This document shows positions 18,401 through 23,595 of a DNA stretch of 35,236 nt, piece by piece. The position numbers and the translations under genes were made by a program. Within the stretch, counting starts at the first letter, position 1, and each line of letters begins with the position of its first letter. Source of the DNA: CAYNEI01 sp964396185 (GTDB lineage: Archaea; Thermoplasmatota; SW-10-69-26); NCBI GenBank assembly GCA_964396185.1, contig CAYNEI010000023.1, forward strand, positions 1 to 35,236. Reading direction: 5' to 3'. The notes below the pieces were generated by a model, which ran no database searches, was not told the origin of the DNA, and was given only the letters and a program-made list of their open reading frames with translations.

Positions 18401-20786
18401 CCAGGTGGACGTCGAGGCCGGCGGGATCCTGAACATGCAGCACACCGTCGTCTTCGGCGGTCAGGGCGTGAGCTCGCGCTCCGAGCTCACGGTGTTCGAG
18501 CACAACCTGGTGCAGAACAACACCGTGGGCCTGACCCTGGAGCACGTGGAGGACCCCACGATCCAGAGCAACACGTTCCTCGGGAACGACGCCGGCATGC
18601 GTCTGAACCAGACGAACGTGACCGTCACCCAGAACGTCTTCGAGTTCGGCATCAGCGGTCTCGAGGACTACAACTCCACGCTCAACGTCGCCAACAACGA
18701 CTTCGTGTCCATGACCTGGGGCATCATCGCGGAGTCCAGCGAGGGCATCATCGAGGCCAACCGGTTCACCGACTCTCACCGCCCACCGGGCGGTGGCATC
18801 GATCTCTCCGACTCGTTCTCCCCGACGATCACGGGGAACACGATCGAGGCCTGGGGTACAGGCATCCGGATCGAGAACGCCCGCGCCTGGGTCGAGAACA
18901 ACACGCTCACCGACAACGTCATCGCGGGCATCTCGGTGGACGAGAACCCCGCGCCCATGCACATCCGGGACAACGACATCACCCTGAACGCCGGCCAGGG
19001 TATCCTGCTCACGAGCACCGCTGACATCGATGTCTCCCGCAACCTGGTGGACGGCAACAGCGAGGACGGCATCCGGGTCGAGCAGAGCCCCAGCGCCACG
19101 ATCTCCAACAACACCGTGCGCGCCAGCGGTATCCACGGGATCTCGATCCGCTCGAGCCCCGCTTCGCTCGTTCAGGACAACCGGCTTGCGTCCAGCGATG
19201 CCCACGGCATCGTCGTGGCCGCCGACTCCGACGCGACACGCGTGCTGCGCAACAACGTGACGGGTGCGCACGTGAAGGGCATCCTCGTGCGGGGCCCGGC
19301 CAGCGAGCTCGTGGACAACCGGGTCACCGGCGCGCTGGAGACCGGGATCGCTGTGCGGGGCGACGACGTGCGCGTGCTGCGCGGCCAGGCCTTCGACAAC
19401 CAAGGCGATGGTGTCCAGGTCGCCTTCGCCAGCGGGGTCTCCATCGAGCAGGTGCGATCCAGGGGCAACCTGGGCACCGGGTTCGCGCTCGTGCTCGACG
19501 AGGGGACCACGATCCACCAGAGCGAGGCCAAGGGCAACCGGGACGGGGCCACCACCCTGGCCTCGACCCTGGCAGAGCTCACGTGCACCCGCCTCTTGGA
19601 CAACGCCGTCGATGGTGTGCGCACCGAGCTGGGTGAGCCTGCGCTGGTGTACAACGCGTGGATCGAGGGCAATGACGTCTTCGGCGCCAACAACCCCTCG
19701 CCCTCCACCATGGACGCCCGCCACTCCTACTGGGGCGCCTCGGACGGTCCGAGCACCCTGGACGGCACCGGCGGCTCAGGCGATCTCGTCTCCGAGAACG
19801 TTGAGTTCGAGCCGTTCCTGAGCGAACCACCCAGCTGTGGGGCCGGCGTGGACCAGGGCGAGGCGAGCCAGAGCGCCGAGGACCAAGGGCTACCCACGGT
19901 CAACCAGGAACCCACCGCGAGCTTCAGCGCCTCGCCAAGCCAGCCCGCCACTGGTGAAGCGGTTTCGTTCACCGATGGCTCCTCGGACCCGGACGGCGAG
20001 ATCGTGGCCTGGTCCTGGGATTTCGGTGATGGTGCCACGAGCACCCAGGCCAACCCCACCCACACCTACCAGGACCCTGGCACCTACACCGTCGAGCTCG
20101 AGGTCACCGACGACGCTGGCGCCACGGACAACACAACGCGGGTGATCGAGGTGGTCAAGACGCTGCCGTTCGCGGCCTTCAAGGTTCATCCGGCAGCACC
20201 GGTGGAGACCGTCCAGGTCTCGTTCACGGATGACTCCGAGGGCGACGATGCGCCCATCGTCTCCTGGAGCTGGGACTTCGGCGATGGCGACGCGAGCACC
20301 GAGCGCCACCCCGAGCACACCTTCGCGCAAGCCGGCACCTACACCGTCGAGCTGACTATCGAGGATGCCCAGGGCCGCACGAGCACGCGCAGCCAGGTGC
20401 TCACCGTGGACCCCATGGCCACCACGGACTCCATCGGCGTGGCCGTGAGCTCCCCCAACGTCTTCGCAGGCAAGATCGCCCACGACGAGCAGCCCATCCT
20501 CTCGATCGACGTCCGCGACGATCAGGGCAACCCAGTGGAGAACGCGCTCATCCAAGCCACGGTCATCCACCGCGAGAGCGGGCTCACCCACACCACCGAG
20601 CTCACCCCCACCAGCTCGGCAGGCCTAGCTCAGATCGTGGTCCCCTGGGATGTGAGCACGGGCAAACAAGGCACGAACCTGGAGGGCCAGCACGCGGTGA
20701 CGGTCACCGCCGAGGCGCGCGACAGCGCCGGCGACCCCATCGAGACGGACGCCCAGTTCAACTACGTGGTCGAGATCGACCGGTGA
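9402..20786 (+). CDS. Giant secreted modular protein (Ig-like, FnIII, beta-propeller, beta-helix, PKD)
   Basis: This is a protein of about 3,794 aa. A hydrophobic signal segment (KSILAWTVVLLAVALATVSV) is encoded at about 9549-9608. It is followed by a Ca-loop-rich N-terminal domain, about 16 Ig-like modules (9650-16010), two FnIII domains (16011-16570), a Pro/Glu linker, a beta-propeller (16640-17905), a linker, a right-handed beta-helix of NosD/PbH1 type (18130-19845), two PKD domains with WDFGDG (19900-20415), and a final Ig-like domain. No C-terminal membrane segment or sorting tail is visible (it ends FNYVVEIDR). The start is unresolved: ATG 9402 fits the TATA-like box but leaves a long N-region; GTG 9528 gives the best signal peptide; TTG 9339 and ATG 9450 are possible. 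An adhesin, surface-layer accessory or glycan-binding role is inferred. Confidence 0.9.
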   Translation: MRDTSERGRTGACGSPMGDHRARIQRAREAEALQVFGSSSAPVYGRASCGKSILAWTVVLLAVALATVSVSALGAGDTLPPTLSATESCADPGLNGWCKGAPLVYKVLAEEQGAPSVSEVDVSWGSGFGEVAQAGDPEIGLSLDDGESGDPVFFTFTDLDGSGHVDSDEPIYLSRDDGVGGSDTVNEGDVRLANPVEASLGSRVTTTDDDFGAPLLPAEPGADEAHGGPGILDDVLGFFDADGDNTFSLGDTLYLKIASGFTSDTSTVDIGDLILSGADAGTFVLSGDPALNNQLTDLNAPGGHDPEIRFIDRDTWLDVDGDPDPPLYTEDFTEGAGEEWSNPSTTTSPSGEVFLGDFNAQGIELRLENLPEHNEVTVEFDLYILRHWDGTSTSQGPDTFELEIAGGGPTSVETTFSNVATDQCWPSDCPANASAQSGAYGVNRLGYLTDGAPMDAVYRVSATASHDKARLDINFTGGPSVENETWGIDNVRVLTDVSGLARAQPVCQLGDSSIESRNCWEEITSDGEHAVLASADDLAGNTGFRNVSLKLDATPPDVGIGVQCPIEGANGWCQDDVEVSFEWSDATSGIASVACSHDCFNGTTLTDGTHNVTIEAEDNAGNTAFASELAKVDTTPPTASIDLTCSTGDPVTACPGQLEYDWIISDATSGVASSTCTVDGSEVSCASGSLSADGPHTIELTVTDNAGNTAGDSAFGLVDTVIPNIVQGISCFDEGSNGWCKAPEITYQLQPNEGGLGTDGLVYFEDFDTEGPGSEWSTSSTTTAENGETLLGRFGTTDSTTLTLTDLPDHEVLSITYDLFTVGSVDGNADGTGPDIFRLDVDGNRLIDTTLSVGSTDQCYPDDCPASNPAGTGAYAYGIDSVRIDGQFTTVYRFTATFQHDASTATIDFLGSLTEDIDDESWALDDVRVTKDISGLQRAQPTCQINGGAGSSQNCWNTLTTDGTYTVGAWALDNAGNNGTETIDLKLDSTPPDVSTSQSCDHPGANGWCLGTATGSGNATDATSGVDTRDCELDPTPSSGGSSTWGLDRCSRSTSEDGVYTFTFTATDLAGNSAFGTESLLIDGTPPTASIALLCSTGDPVNACPGELDYAWSFSDATSGVASASCLLNGVAVPCTGDTITAEGAYLLELNVTDAAGNTATASATGVIDTTPPTIESSTICDLPGHNGWCRDNSLSYKTHPKEAGTVLYEADFSAGAGGEWTNPMTTTTPNGDRFLGQFGTDSVTLSLDGLADHSQLILEFDFYAIREWNGDDSQFVLIIDGDGSDPPIDTTFSNTDNPQCWPSGGSPCSDPPQTGAFGVNQLGYHHDGAPMDAAYRLSATVDHSSANASITFYVDIHSSVSETTWGIDNVRVLTDVSGLARAQPVCEIGDSGLDSRNCWDEVTTDGDHVLSASADDLAGNTGSLNLSLKLDATPPVPEINAPCGTPGNDGWCLESIQLTFPASDATSGIASQSCDVDGNSFDCFRNAINNGGNFSFNHSATDVAGNSATVSERVKVDAELPEVDIDAPCGTPGNNGWCQQMITASFSASDATSGVASTTCRIDGASVSCESEHTLPEGTTTLEMDATDNAGNTATTSTTVKIDTVAPGITFDGQSPAPNANGWNNENVTLSWTCTDATSGPVESPVTETLTTEGAELSATGTCEDQAGHTAEDTQTGINIDLTTPASSSSLAGELGAQDWYTSNVTVTLSATDALSGVDHIDYHLDDGPETEYTAPFTVSEQGAHTVKFWSTDVADNQEPDPSTTFSIDSVPPEVSINAPCTDVGENGWCVASIEASFSAHDAPSGVDSADCKIDDVIVGCATHTLDDGARTLNMTATDVAGNTASDEVTRDIDTTPPFALLLASCDEPGNEGWCLASSYGYDLNASDATSGVDSTTCFVDGPTGACSGTVTGEGVHTIRADVTDIAGHRNSTSLDLAIDSQDPIVEITATCPNEGVDGWCLEPVTVTTSASDDTSGLADTTCLLDGSVVDCGSFDVASEGEHTAKIIATDLAGRSAEATTTFKVDATPPQVSFSLTCPEGGANDWCRESARLEIVIEDDGSGGITTTCDVDGTPIHCDELLEFTKQGSSTVTVVAEDDVGNQATDSIEAQVDSHPPAANVQFTCADPGSNGWCRSSSADYTATASDPTSGIDGSPACRVDGASAPCSGTLATEGTHTIEIDTLDLAGNPVTFQRSLSLDSSTPTLTSLTPGQGTVALDWDAPDGPSSISGYKVYRATASSGPFTAVIATGDSTQATDSGLSPNTTYHYQVTALGEAGESGVSNTLDTTTEPVPPGAPRNLTADPAGPTEVEISWEPPATNGGDALTSYRIYRGTSSGELTHRDTVPADQTSFTDTATATDDEEPTGFVYFRVNATNSVDEGAGSEEVRYPPNAPEPEPTDEPEPEETPTEFELAWQRTEGPTIDADSRAIALSPDGATVFAAGTVATPDGEQIAVTAYAAEDANRRWHTRLGETTLGPDRPTTLITSPAGDQVFVAGAFGDSYAVAALDTDGGAIQWTQRLAGAGHEALALAIEDEGSLLYATGTIQDPDTRADLHTLALEASTGATAWQATYATGGQDEGGDIAYDATTGTTLVSATSAQDAVVIAYDATTGDQQWLVRHDGGDLDLASGLAHTPSQGLVHVAITSLTPTGHEGRILSYEIATGQLAWTQTLGSGQADLPAGALVPTTLTSDATAGALFLASEVDDAEAGGIRRAVHALTPESGQVQWSRTLDGSSTGDANVNALAVTHDGAQIVLAGATWDRAGATQLALTGLSASNGSTLWSDAQGAAGPDQAIDVVASPTGDLFTTGTLTTGGEIQRSATLAYVPASPGQGGQESQAGTEGSSSDELPDALVAAYERLGHEVPETPEAAMDREIRPVPGAGMTPPVCIPCTTGLDVSELSMDQPRQGPEDEVPEDVQIILNQTIPEDETVRLENGTVIVVGTIEVEGTLVIINTTLEFAPTSDGIFVKSTGLLLSQDAAFQATLGLSPASRAPFQVDVEAGGILNMQHTVVFGGQGVSSRSELTVFEHNLVQNNTVGLTLEHVEDPTIQSNTFLGNDAGMRLNQTNVTVTQNVFEFGISGLEDYNSTLNVANNDFVSMTWGIIAESSEGIIEANRFTDSHRPPGGGIDLSDSFSPTITGNTIEAWGTGIRIENARAWVENNTLTDNVIAGISVDENPAPMHIRDNDITLNAGQGILLTSTADIDVSRNLVDGNSEDGIRVEQSPSATISNNTVRASGIHGISIRSSPASLVQDNRLASSDAHGIVVAADSDATRVLRNNVTGAHVKGILVRGPASELVDNRVTGALETGIAVRGDDVRVLRGQAFDNQGDGVQVAFASGVSIEQVRSRGNLGTGFALVLDEGTTIHQSEAKGNRDGATTLASTLAELTCTRLLDNAVDGVRTELGEPALVYNAWIEGNDVFGANNPSPSTMDARHSYWGASDGPSTLDGTGGSGDLVSENVEFEPFLSEPPSCGAGVDQGEASQSAEDQGLPTVNQEPTASFSASPSQPATGEAVSFTDGSSDPDGEIVAWSWDFGDGATSTQANPTHTYQDPGTYTVELEVTDDAGATDNTTRVIEVVKTLPFAAFKVHPAAPVETVQVSFTDDSEGDDAPIVSWSWDFGDGDASTERHPEHTFAQAGTYTVELTIEDAQGRTSTRSQVLTVDPMATTDSIGVAVSSPNVFAGKIAHDEQPILSIDVRDDQGNPVENALIQATVIHRESGLTHTTELTPTSSAGLAQIVVPWDVSTGKQGTNLEGQHAVTVTAEARDSAGDPIETDAQFNYVVEIDR
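9873..10155 (+). other. Calcium-loop-like region in the giant protein
   Basis: Two acidic loops, DLDGSGHVDSDE (9873-9908) and DADGDNTFSLGD (starting at 10119), match the spacing of EF-hand/dockerin-type Ca-binding loops. They lie in an N-terminal domain before the first large insert. Similar D-x-D-G segments followed by a D-x-x-Y-L strand are found in extracellular archaeal domains. Calcium binding is inferred from pattern. Confidence 0.5.
10380..10960 (+). repeat. Large insert A in Ig-like module 1 of the giant protein
   Basis: This is a domain of about 190 aa starting LYTEDFTEGAGEEW and ending at a RNCW motif. It has a strand-rich core (ELRLENLPEH, VEFDLYILRHWDG), a QCWPSDCP cysteine pair and a WGIDNVRVLTD strand near the end. 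It looks like a jelly-roll/lectin-like (ConA or LamG-like) domain. Homologous inserts lie at 11682-12269 and 13023-13600. Bases 10875-10922 are identical to 13515-13562. Confidence 0.75.
11682..12269 (+). repeat. Large insert B in the giant protein
   Basis: This is the second homologue of the jelly-roll-like insert (VYFEDFDTEGPGSEW ... DQCYPDDCP ... WALDDVRVTKDISGLQRAQP ... QNCW). It shares the cysteine pair and the terminal strand pattern with inserts A and C but has diverged more, for example WALDD in place of WGIDN. It sits in the same place within its host Ig-like module. Confidence 0.75.
13023..13600 (+). repeat. Large insert C in the giant protein
   Basis: This is the third homologue (LYEADFSAGAGGEW ... 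PQCWPS ... WGIDNVRVLTDVSGLARAQP ... RNCW). It is much closer to insert A than to insert B: the last 20 residues before the Cys are the same, and 48 bases are identical at an offset of exactly 2,640 bases (880 codons). This points to recent duplication or gene conversion between A and C. Confidence 0.75.
16640..17905 (+). other. Beta-propeller region of the giant protein
   Basis: This region encodes repeated blades of the form AIALSPDGATVFAAG ... AYAAEDANRRWHTRLG and VAALDTDGGAIQWTQRL, recurring about seven times with W-x-x-x-L strands. This is the pattern of PQQ/YVTN-type beta-propellers. A Pro/Glu-rich linker precedes it and an acidic Gly/Ser linker follows. It probably binds a ligand or partner; no catalytic signature was seen. 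Confidence 0.7.
18130..19845 (+). other. Right-handed parallel beta-helix (NosD/PbH1-like) region
   Basis: Short repeats of about 20-25 residues (for example HNLVQNNTVGLTLEH, IQSNTFLGNDAGMRL, ISNNTVRASGIHGISI) form the Asn-rich ladder typical of PbH1/NosD beta-helices. The region ends with a DARHSYWGASDGPS motif, the usual cap of such domains (N/D-x-W-G-x-x-x-G-P). Many NNT/NVT sequons could be N-glycosylated. Confidence 0.8.
19900..20415 (+). other. Two PKD domains
   Basis: Two adjacent modules each contain WSWDFGDG and an H-T-[YF] ... AGTYTVEL or PGTYTVEL strand, the hallmark of PKD domains, common in archaeal surface proteins. They come after the beta-helix and before a final Ig-like domain of about 120 aa. 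Confidence 0.9.
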
Positions 20787-20800
20787 GCGATCAACCGGTC
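20778..20800. terminator. Hairpin GACCGGT-9-ACCGGTC over the stop of the giant gene
   Basis: This perfect 7-bp stem with a 9-base loop has the TGA stop (20784-20786) at the edge of its loop. It is in the 33-base gap between the giant gene and the convergent leuD. It is a possible bidirectional transcript-end structure. There is no T-run, so the call is tentative. Confidence 0.35.
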
Positions 20801-20819
20801 ATGCGCGTGGGCGAAGCGC

Positions 20820-21344
20820 TCACGCATCGCCCGCGCGGCGCTCGTCCAGCTTGCGCCGCGTGAGCGCGACCAGGCCACCGGCCTCCACGAGCTTGAGCGC
20901 CTTGTCCGAGAGAGGCTCAGCATGGAGCTCGTCGCCGGTGGTCTCGTTGACCACGGTCCCGGTGGTGACGTCCACTGCAAGCTTGTCGCCCTGGCTGACC
21001 TTGTCCGAGATGCCAGCCACCTCGAGCACGGGCAAACCGACGTTGAAGGCGTTGCGGTAGAAGATGCGGGCGAAGGACTCCGCCAGCACCAAGGGCACGC
21101 CGGCCCCCTTGATGGCCAGGGGCGCGTGCTCGCGTGAGGAGCCGCAGCCGAAGTTCTCACCGGCCACGATGAGATCGCCAGGCTCCACCTTGGTGGGGAA
21201 CGCCTGGTCGTAGCCCTCGAGCACATGGGGGCCCAGCTCCTCGGGCGTGATCTTGGCCAGGTACTTGCCTGGCACGATCTGGTCCGTGTCGATGTCGTCT
21301 GGCAGGACCCAGGCCTTGCCTTCGAAGGAGGTCTGGAGGGACAC
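20820..21344 (-). CDS. leuD: 3-isopropylmalate dehydratase small subunit (LeuD/HacB-type)
   Basis: This is the swivelling small subunit of a two-chain aconitase-family isomerase. With the large Fe-S subunit it would convert 2-isopropylmalate to 3-isopropylmalate in leucine synthesis, or act on a homologous acid. Motifs are DDIDTDQIVPGKYL near the start, GENFGCGSSREHAPLAIKGAGV, and AESFARIFYRNAFNVGLP. GTG at 21344 gives 174 aa, close to the usual 160-170; TTG at 21353 is the alternative. The open frame runs further upstream but that part overlaps the divergent TfoX-like gene and is not LeuD-like. No leuC lies in the window, so the large subunit must be elsewhere. Exact substrate (isopropylmalate, homoaconitate or citramalate) is not decided. 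Confidence 0.9.
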   Translation of the reverse strand: MSLQTSFEGKAWVLPDDIDTDQIVPGKYLAKITPEELGPHVLEGYDQAFPTKVEPGDLIVAGENFGCGSSREHAPLAIKGAGVPLVLAESFARIFYRNAFNVGLPVLEVAGISDKVSQGDKLAVDVTTGTVVNETTGDELHAEPLSDKALKLVEAGGLVALTRRKLDERRAGDA

Positions 21345-21419
21345 GAGCGACAAGAGGGGCGAACCCGTCAAGAACCTTCGCCTGGAAGGCTTCTTGTGGA
21401 AGCGAACCGATGCCCGAGG

Positions 21420-21734
21420 GTGTCTGACGACAGCTTCGTCGAGCTCGTGCTCGATCACCTCGACGCCATGGGCGACGTGGACTCCCGAGCCATGTTCGGC
21501 GGCCACGGCATCTACGTCGACGACCTCTATTTCGCCATCGTCCACGAAGGACGGCTCTACTTTCCGACGGACGAGACGACGCGTCCGGACTACGAAACGG
21601 AGGGCATGGGGCGGTTCTACCCCTATGGGGATGACCGAGCCATGGGCTCCTACTACGAGGTCCCCCCCGACGTGATCGAGGATCCCGACGAGCTCGTCGC
21701 CTGGGCGCGCAAGGCGATCGAGACGAAGGGGTGA
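21420..21734 (+). CDS. TfoX N-terminal-domain protein
   Basis: This 104-aa protein starts at GTG 21420. The sequence MFGGHGIYVDDLYFAIVHEG, followed by LYFPTDE and YYEVPPDVIEDPDELVAWA, is the TfoX_N domain. In gamma-proteobacteria TfoX/Sxy regulates competence, but stand-alone TfoX_N proteins are widespread with unknown roles. This one has no C-terminal TfoX domain. It is divergent from leuD, with 75 bases between the starts and no clear TATA box. A T-run hairpin follows its stop. Confidence 0.85.
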   Translation: MSDDSFVELVLDHLDAMGDVDSRAMFGGHGIYVDDLYFAIVHEGRLYFPTDETTRPDYETEGMGRFYPYGDDRAMGSYYEVPPDVIEDPDELVAWARKAIETKG

Positions 21735-21736
21735 CC

Positions 21737-21758
21737 CGGGTTGGACCCGTCCCCTTTT
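21737..21758 (+). terminator. Hairpin CGGGT-TGG-ACCCG followed by TTTT
   Basis: A 5-bp stem with a 3-base loop (21737-21749) sits two bases after the TfoX-like stop and is followed by CCCC and TTTT (21755-21758). It resembles a short intrinsic terminator, separating this gene from pth2. Confidence 0.35.
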
Positions 21759-21783
21759 GACCCCCCTCCGCCTTGGCGGGCTC

Positions 21784-22137
21784 GTGGGCTACAAGCTCGT
21801 CATCTGCGCACGCACGGACATCGGCATGGGCAAGGGCAAGCTAGCCGCCCAAGTCGGCCACGCCTCGGTCAGGGCAGCCCTGGACGCCAAATCAAGCGAT
21901 CCGCGGACATTCAAGGCCTGGGAGCGCTCCGGCCAGGCCAAGGTCGTGGTCAAGGTGAAGGGCATCGACGAGCTCGAGGAGATCGAGCGCAAGGCTCGGG
22001 ATGCCAAGCTGCGCACGAACCGCGTCTCAGATGCGGGACGCACGCAGCTGGACCCAGGCACGACCACATGCCTGGCCGTGGGCCCAGACGATGAGGGCCG
22101 GCTGGATGCCGTCACAGGGCATCTCAAGCTCCTGTGA
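21784..22137 (+). CDS. pth2: Peptidyl-tRNA hydrolase, archaeal/eukaryotic type (Pth2)
   Basis: This 117-aa enzyme frees tRNA from peptidyl-tRNA that has dropped off the ribosome. The family signature is complete: KLVICARTDIGMGKGK at the start, AAQVGHASV (with the conserved His), W-x(5)-GQAKVVVKV, the DAGRTQLDPGT catalytic/loop region, CLAVGP, and the C-terminal TGHLKLL. GTG 21784 places the start one codon before the conserved GYKLV strand and gives the usual length; TTG 21757 would add nine unlike residues. Pth2 is the form found in archaea and eukaryotes, which supports an archaeal source. It is convergent with the thioesterase copy 2. Confidence 0.95.
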   Translation: MGYKLVICARTDIGMGKGKLAAQVGHASVRAALDAKSSDPRTFKAWERSGQAKVVVKVKGIDELEEIERKARDAKLRTNRVSDAGRTQLDPGTTTCLAVGPDDEGRLDAVTGHLKLL

Positions 22138-22167
22138 GGCGTCCTTCGCGCGCTAGGATCACGCCTC
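22136..22167. terminator. Hairpin GAGGCGT-18-ACGCCTC covering two convergent stops
   Basis: This perfect 7-bp inverted repeat spans the stop of pth2 (22135-22137) and that of the opposite-strand thioesterase (22159-22161). It could end transcripts from both sides. Confidence 0.35.
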
Positions 22168-22662
22168 GGCTTGAGCCTCGTCGGAGCGTGCCTGGTACCC
22201 ACCACGCATGGAAGAAGGAACGAGGTCGATCATGCTTCCAGCCTCCGCGGGGGTGGCCCTGCGCACGCTGAGCTTGGCCCGGGCGATCACGTCCTCGCCT
22301 TGGACCATCTTCATCTCAAGCGCTTGGTCCTCGCCGTCGGCTACGAGCTGGGCTTCGGCCAAGCTGGGCTCGCCGATGCGGGGCTGGCCGAGCGCCTCGA
22401 AGCTCACCTTCCCCACGGGCTGAGCGGGCCCAAGACGCTCCCAGAGGGCCCACGTTCCGGTCTCGAGCAGAGCGATGAACACCAGGCCTAGGTTCACGGA
22501 ACCGGGCCACCCCTGGTGGCGTTCGTCGAAGGTGACCGGTGCGCGCACGGTCTCACCGTCGTCGAAGAAGCGCAGCTGGAGGCCCACATCGTTGGCAGGC
22601 CCGCACCCGAAGCACGGGTTCTCGGCGTCGTTCGCCAGCTCTTCTCCAGGTGGTGGATCCAT
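22159..22662 (-). CDS. PaaI-like hotdog-fold thioesterase (copy 2)
   Basis: This 167-aa protein, counted from ATG 22662, has the same ENPCFGCGPAN signature and length as the copy at 4539-5042. The central helix region reads QGWPGSVNLGLVFIALLE, where copy 1 has GWPGFLHGGLHFTLLYE. The HGG active-site motif is therefore replaced by VNLG, so activity or substrate may differ. The ATG at 22662 is favoured over the in-frame ATG at 22698 because a TATA-like patch (22686-22690) lies 24-28 bases upstream of it and the resulting length matches copy 1. Divergent from the DUF1761-like gene. Confidence 0.75.
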   Translation of the reverse strand: MDPPPGEELANDAENPCFGCGPANDVGLQLRFFDDGETVRAPVTFDERHQGWPGSVNLGLVFIALLETGTWALWERLGPAQPVGKVSFEALGQPRIGEPSLAEAQLVADGEDQALEMKMVQGEDVIARAKLSVRRATPAEAGSMIDLVPSSMRGGYQARSDEAQAEA

Positions 22663-22685
22663 GCCGGTCGTACGGGCCTGCGGGA

Positions 22686-22690
22686 GATAA
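22686..22690 (-). promoter_or_regulatory. TATA-like box (CTTATC on minus) for thioesterase copy 2
   Basis: This AT-rich patch in a 148-base divergent gap lies 24-28 bases before ATG 22662. That spacing fits a leaderless transcript. Confidence 0.35.
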
Positions 22691-22782
22691 GCGTGCATCC
22701 GAGGTGGCTGGAACTACCGAAGCAGAGTCTCGCGGTCCCGCGCCCAGCGCCCCAACGTGCCGGTGAACTGATTCCGCTGTGG

Positions 22783-22787
22783 TTAAG
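22783..22787 (+). promoter_or_regulatory. TATA-like box (GTTAAG) for the DUF1761-like gene
   Basis: This AT-rich pentamer TTAAG lies 24-28 bases before ATG 22811. It uses the same spacing as the other boxes in the window. Confidence 0.4.
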
Positions 22788-22810
22788 ACGTCGCGCGAGC
22801 CTGGCACGCC

Positions 22811-23242
22811 ATGGCACTCGGCTTGTTGTGGGCGGTGCTGGCAGCGGTCGCGACGAACATGGCCCTGGGGATGGCGTGGTACGGGTGGCTCTTCGCCAAG
22901 CCCTGGATGCGCTCCATGGGCATCGAGAACCTCTCCGAGACCGAGCAGGAACAGATGCAAAAGGAGGCCACACCTGGCTACTTGGTCAGCATGACCAGCG
23001 CGTTGGTGACCACGGTGCTCCTCTGGTTCATGTTCGGCTGGGCCGATGGGATGCCGGAGGCCTACACGGATCCGCTCAAGGGCCTGGTGCTCGGCTTCAC
23101 CGCGTGGCTGGGCTTCTACGTGGGCCCCAGCCTCACAGCCGAGTTCTTCGAGGACAAGCGCTGGACCGCGTGGGCCATCGGGGCTGGGTACTGGGGTGTG
23201 TTGGCCATGCTCTACGGGGTCTACGTGGGCGTGTTCTACTAG
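22811..23242 (+). CDS. DUF1761-like membrane protein
   Basis: This 143-aa protein has four membrane segments (residues about 3-25, 60-78, 90-110, 120-142). The first helix ends in GMAWYGWLFAKPWMRSMGI, matching the usual W-Y-x-x-L-F-x-x-x-W-M pattern of DUF1761 proteins. A hydrophilic Glu/Gln-rich loop (ENLSETEQEQMQKEA) follows. The function of the family is unknown. ATG 22811 has a TATA-like box at the right distance. Confidence 0.8.
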   Translation: MALGLLWAVLAAVATNMALGMAWYGWLFAKPWMRSMGIENLSETEQEQMQKEATPGYLVSMTSALVTTVLLWFMFGWADGMPEAYTDPLKGLVLGFTAWLGFYVGPSLTAEFFEDKRWTAWAIGAGYWGVLAMLYGVYVGVFY

Positions 23243-23258
23243 CTCCGGGAAGCCACAA

Positions 23259-23268
23259 GATACCTATC
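23259..23268 (+). promoter_or_regulatory. TATA-like box GATACCTATC of the RHH gene
   Basis: This AT-rich decamer lies 21-30 bases upstream of the RHH start. It sits directly beside the palindrome at 23274-23289, so a bound repressor would clash with the transcription start. Confidence 0.4.
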
Positions 23269-23273
23269 AGTCC

Positions 23274-23289
23274 TGTTACTACAGTAACA
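23274..23289. promoter_or_regulatory. Operator palindrome TGTTACT-AC-AGTAACA on the RHH start codon
   Basis: This perfect 7-bp inverted repeat with a 2-base spacer occupies positions -15 to +1 of the RHH gene; its last base is the A of the ATG. RHH dimers bind short palindromes, so autorepression is likely. The symmetry is seen; the binding is inferred. Confidence 0.6.
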
Positions 23290-23474
23290 TGATGAAGACG
23301 TTGAACGTCAAGGTCCCCGACGATCAGTACGAGGCGATCGAGGAGGCCGTGCGGACCCGCAACTACACTTCCAAAGCCGAGTTCATCCGGGACCTCGTTC
23401 GGCGCTACATGGAGGACTACGTCGACGACCTCCACCGTAAAGCTGCTCGAGACGAGGACTTCCAGAGGGCCTAG
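23289..23474 (+). CDS. Ribbon-helix-helix (CopG/NikR-like) DNA-binding protein
   Basis: This 61-aa protein starts at ATG 23289 (a second ATG follows at once). The sequence TLNVKVPDDQYEAIEEAVRT is the beta-strand and first helix of an RHH domain. The YTSKAEFIRDLVRRYMED part is the turn and second helix. The tail is charged. RHH proteins are dimeric repressors and often antitoxins, but no toxin gene follows. The 121 bases to the next gene show no convincing reading frame. The start region carries a perfect palindrome that fits self-regulation. Confidence 0.85.
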   Translation: MMKTLNVKVPDDQYEAIEEAVRTRNYTSKAEFIRDLVRRYMEDYVDDLHRKAARDEDFQRA

Positions 23475-23595
23475 CCGCTACGTCGTCCAAGGCAGCGAAG
23501 TGCGGGTCGTCGAGGCGTTCCTTCGGGGGCGGGGATACCGGGACTGAGATCGACTCGTCACGGTTTGGGGCTCGTGGCGGCCTGGTTGCCTTCCT

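Noticed and set aside
16557..19724. Very long open frame on the minus strand, opposite the giant gene
   Set aside because: GC-rich coding DNA gives long antisense frames. Its residue content is unlike a real protein, and the plus strand shows clear domains. The same holds for 12564-15191 (minus) and 730-2268 (minus).
21345..21545. N-terminal extension of LeuD on the minus strand
   Set aside because: It overlaps the divergent TfoX-like gene and has no LeuD-like sequence. GTG 21344 gives the normal LeuD length.
23475..23595. Frame after the RHH gene that reads RYVVQGSEVRVVEAFLRG, suggesting a toxin
   Set aside because: It has no start codon at a useful place and overlaps the RHH end in another frame; too short for a toxin and no motif seen.
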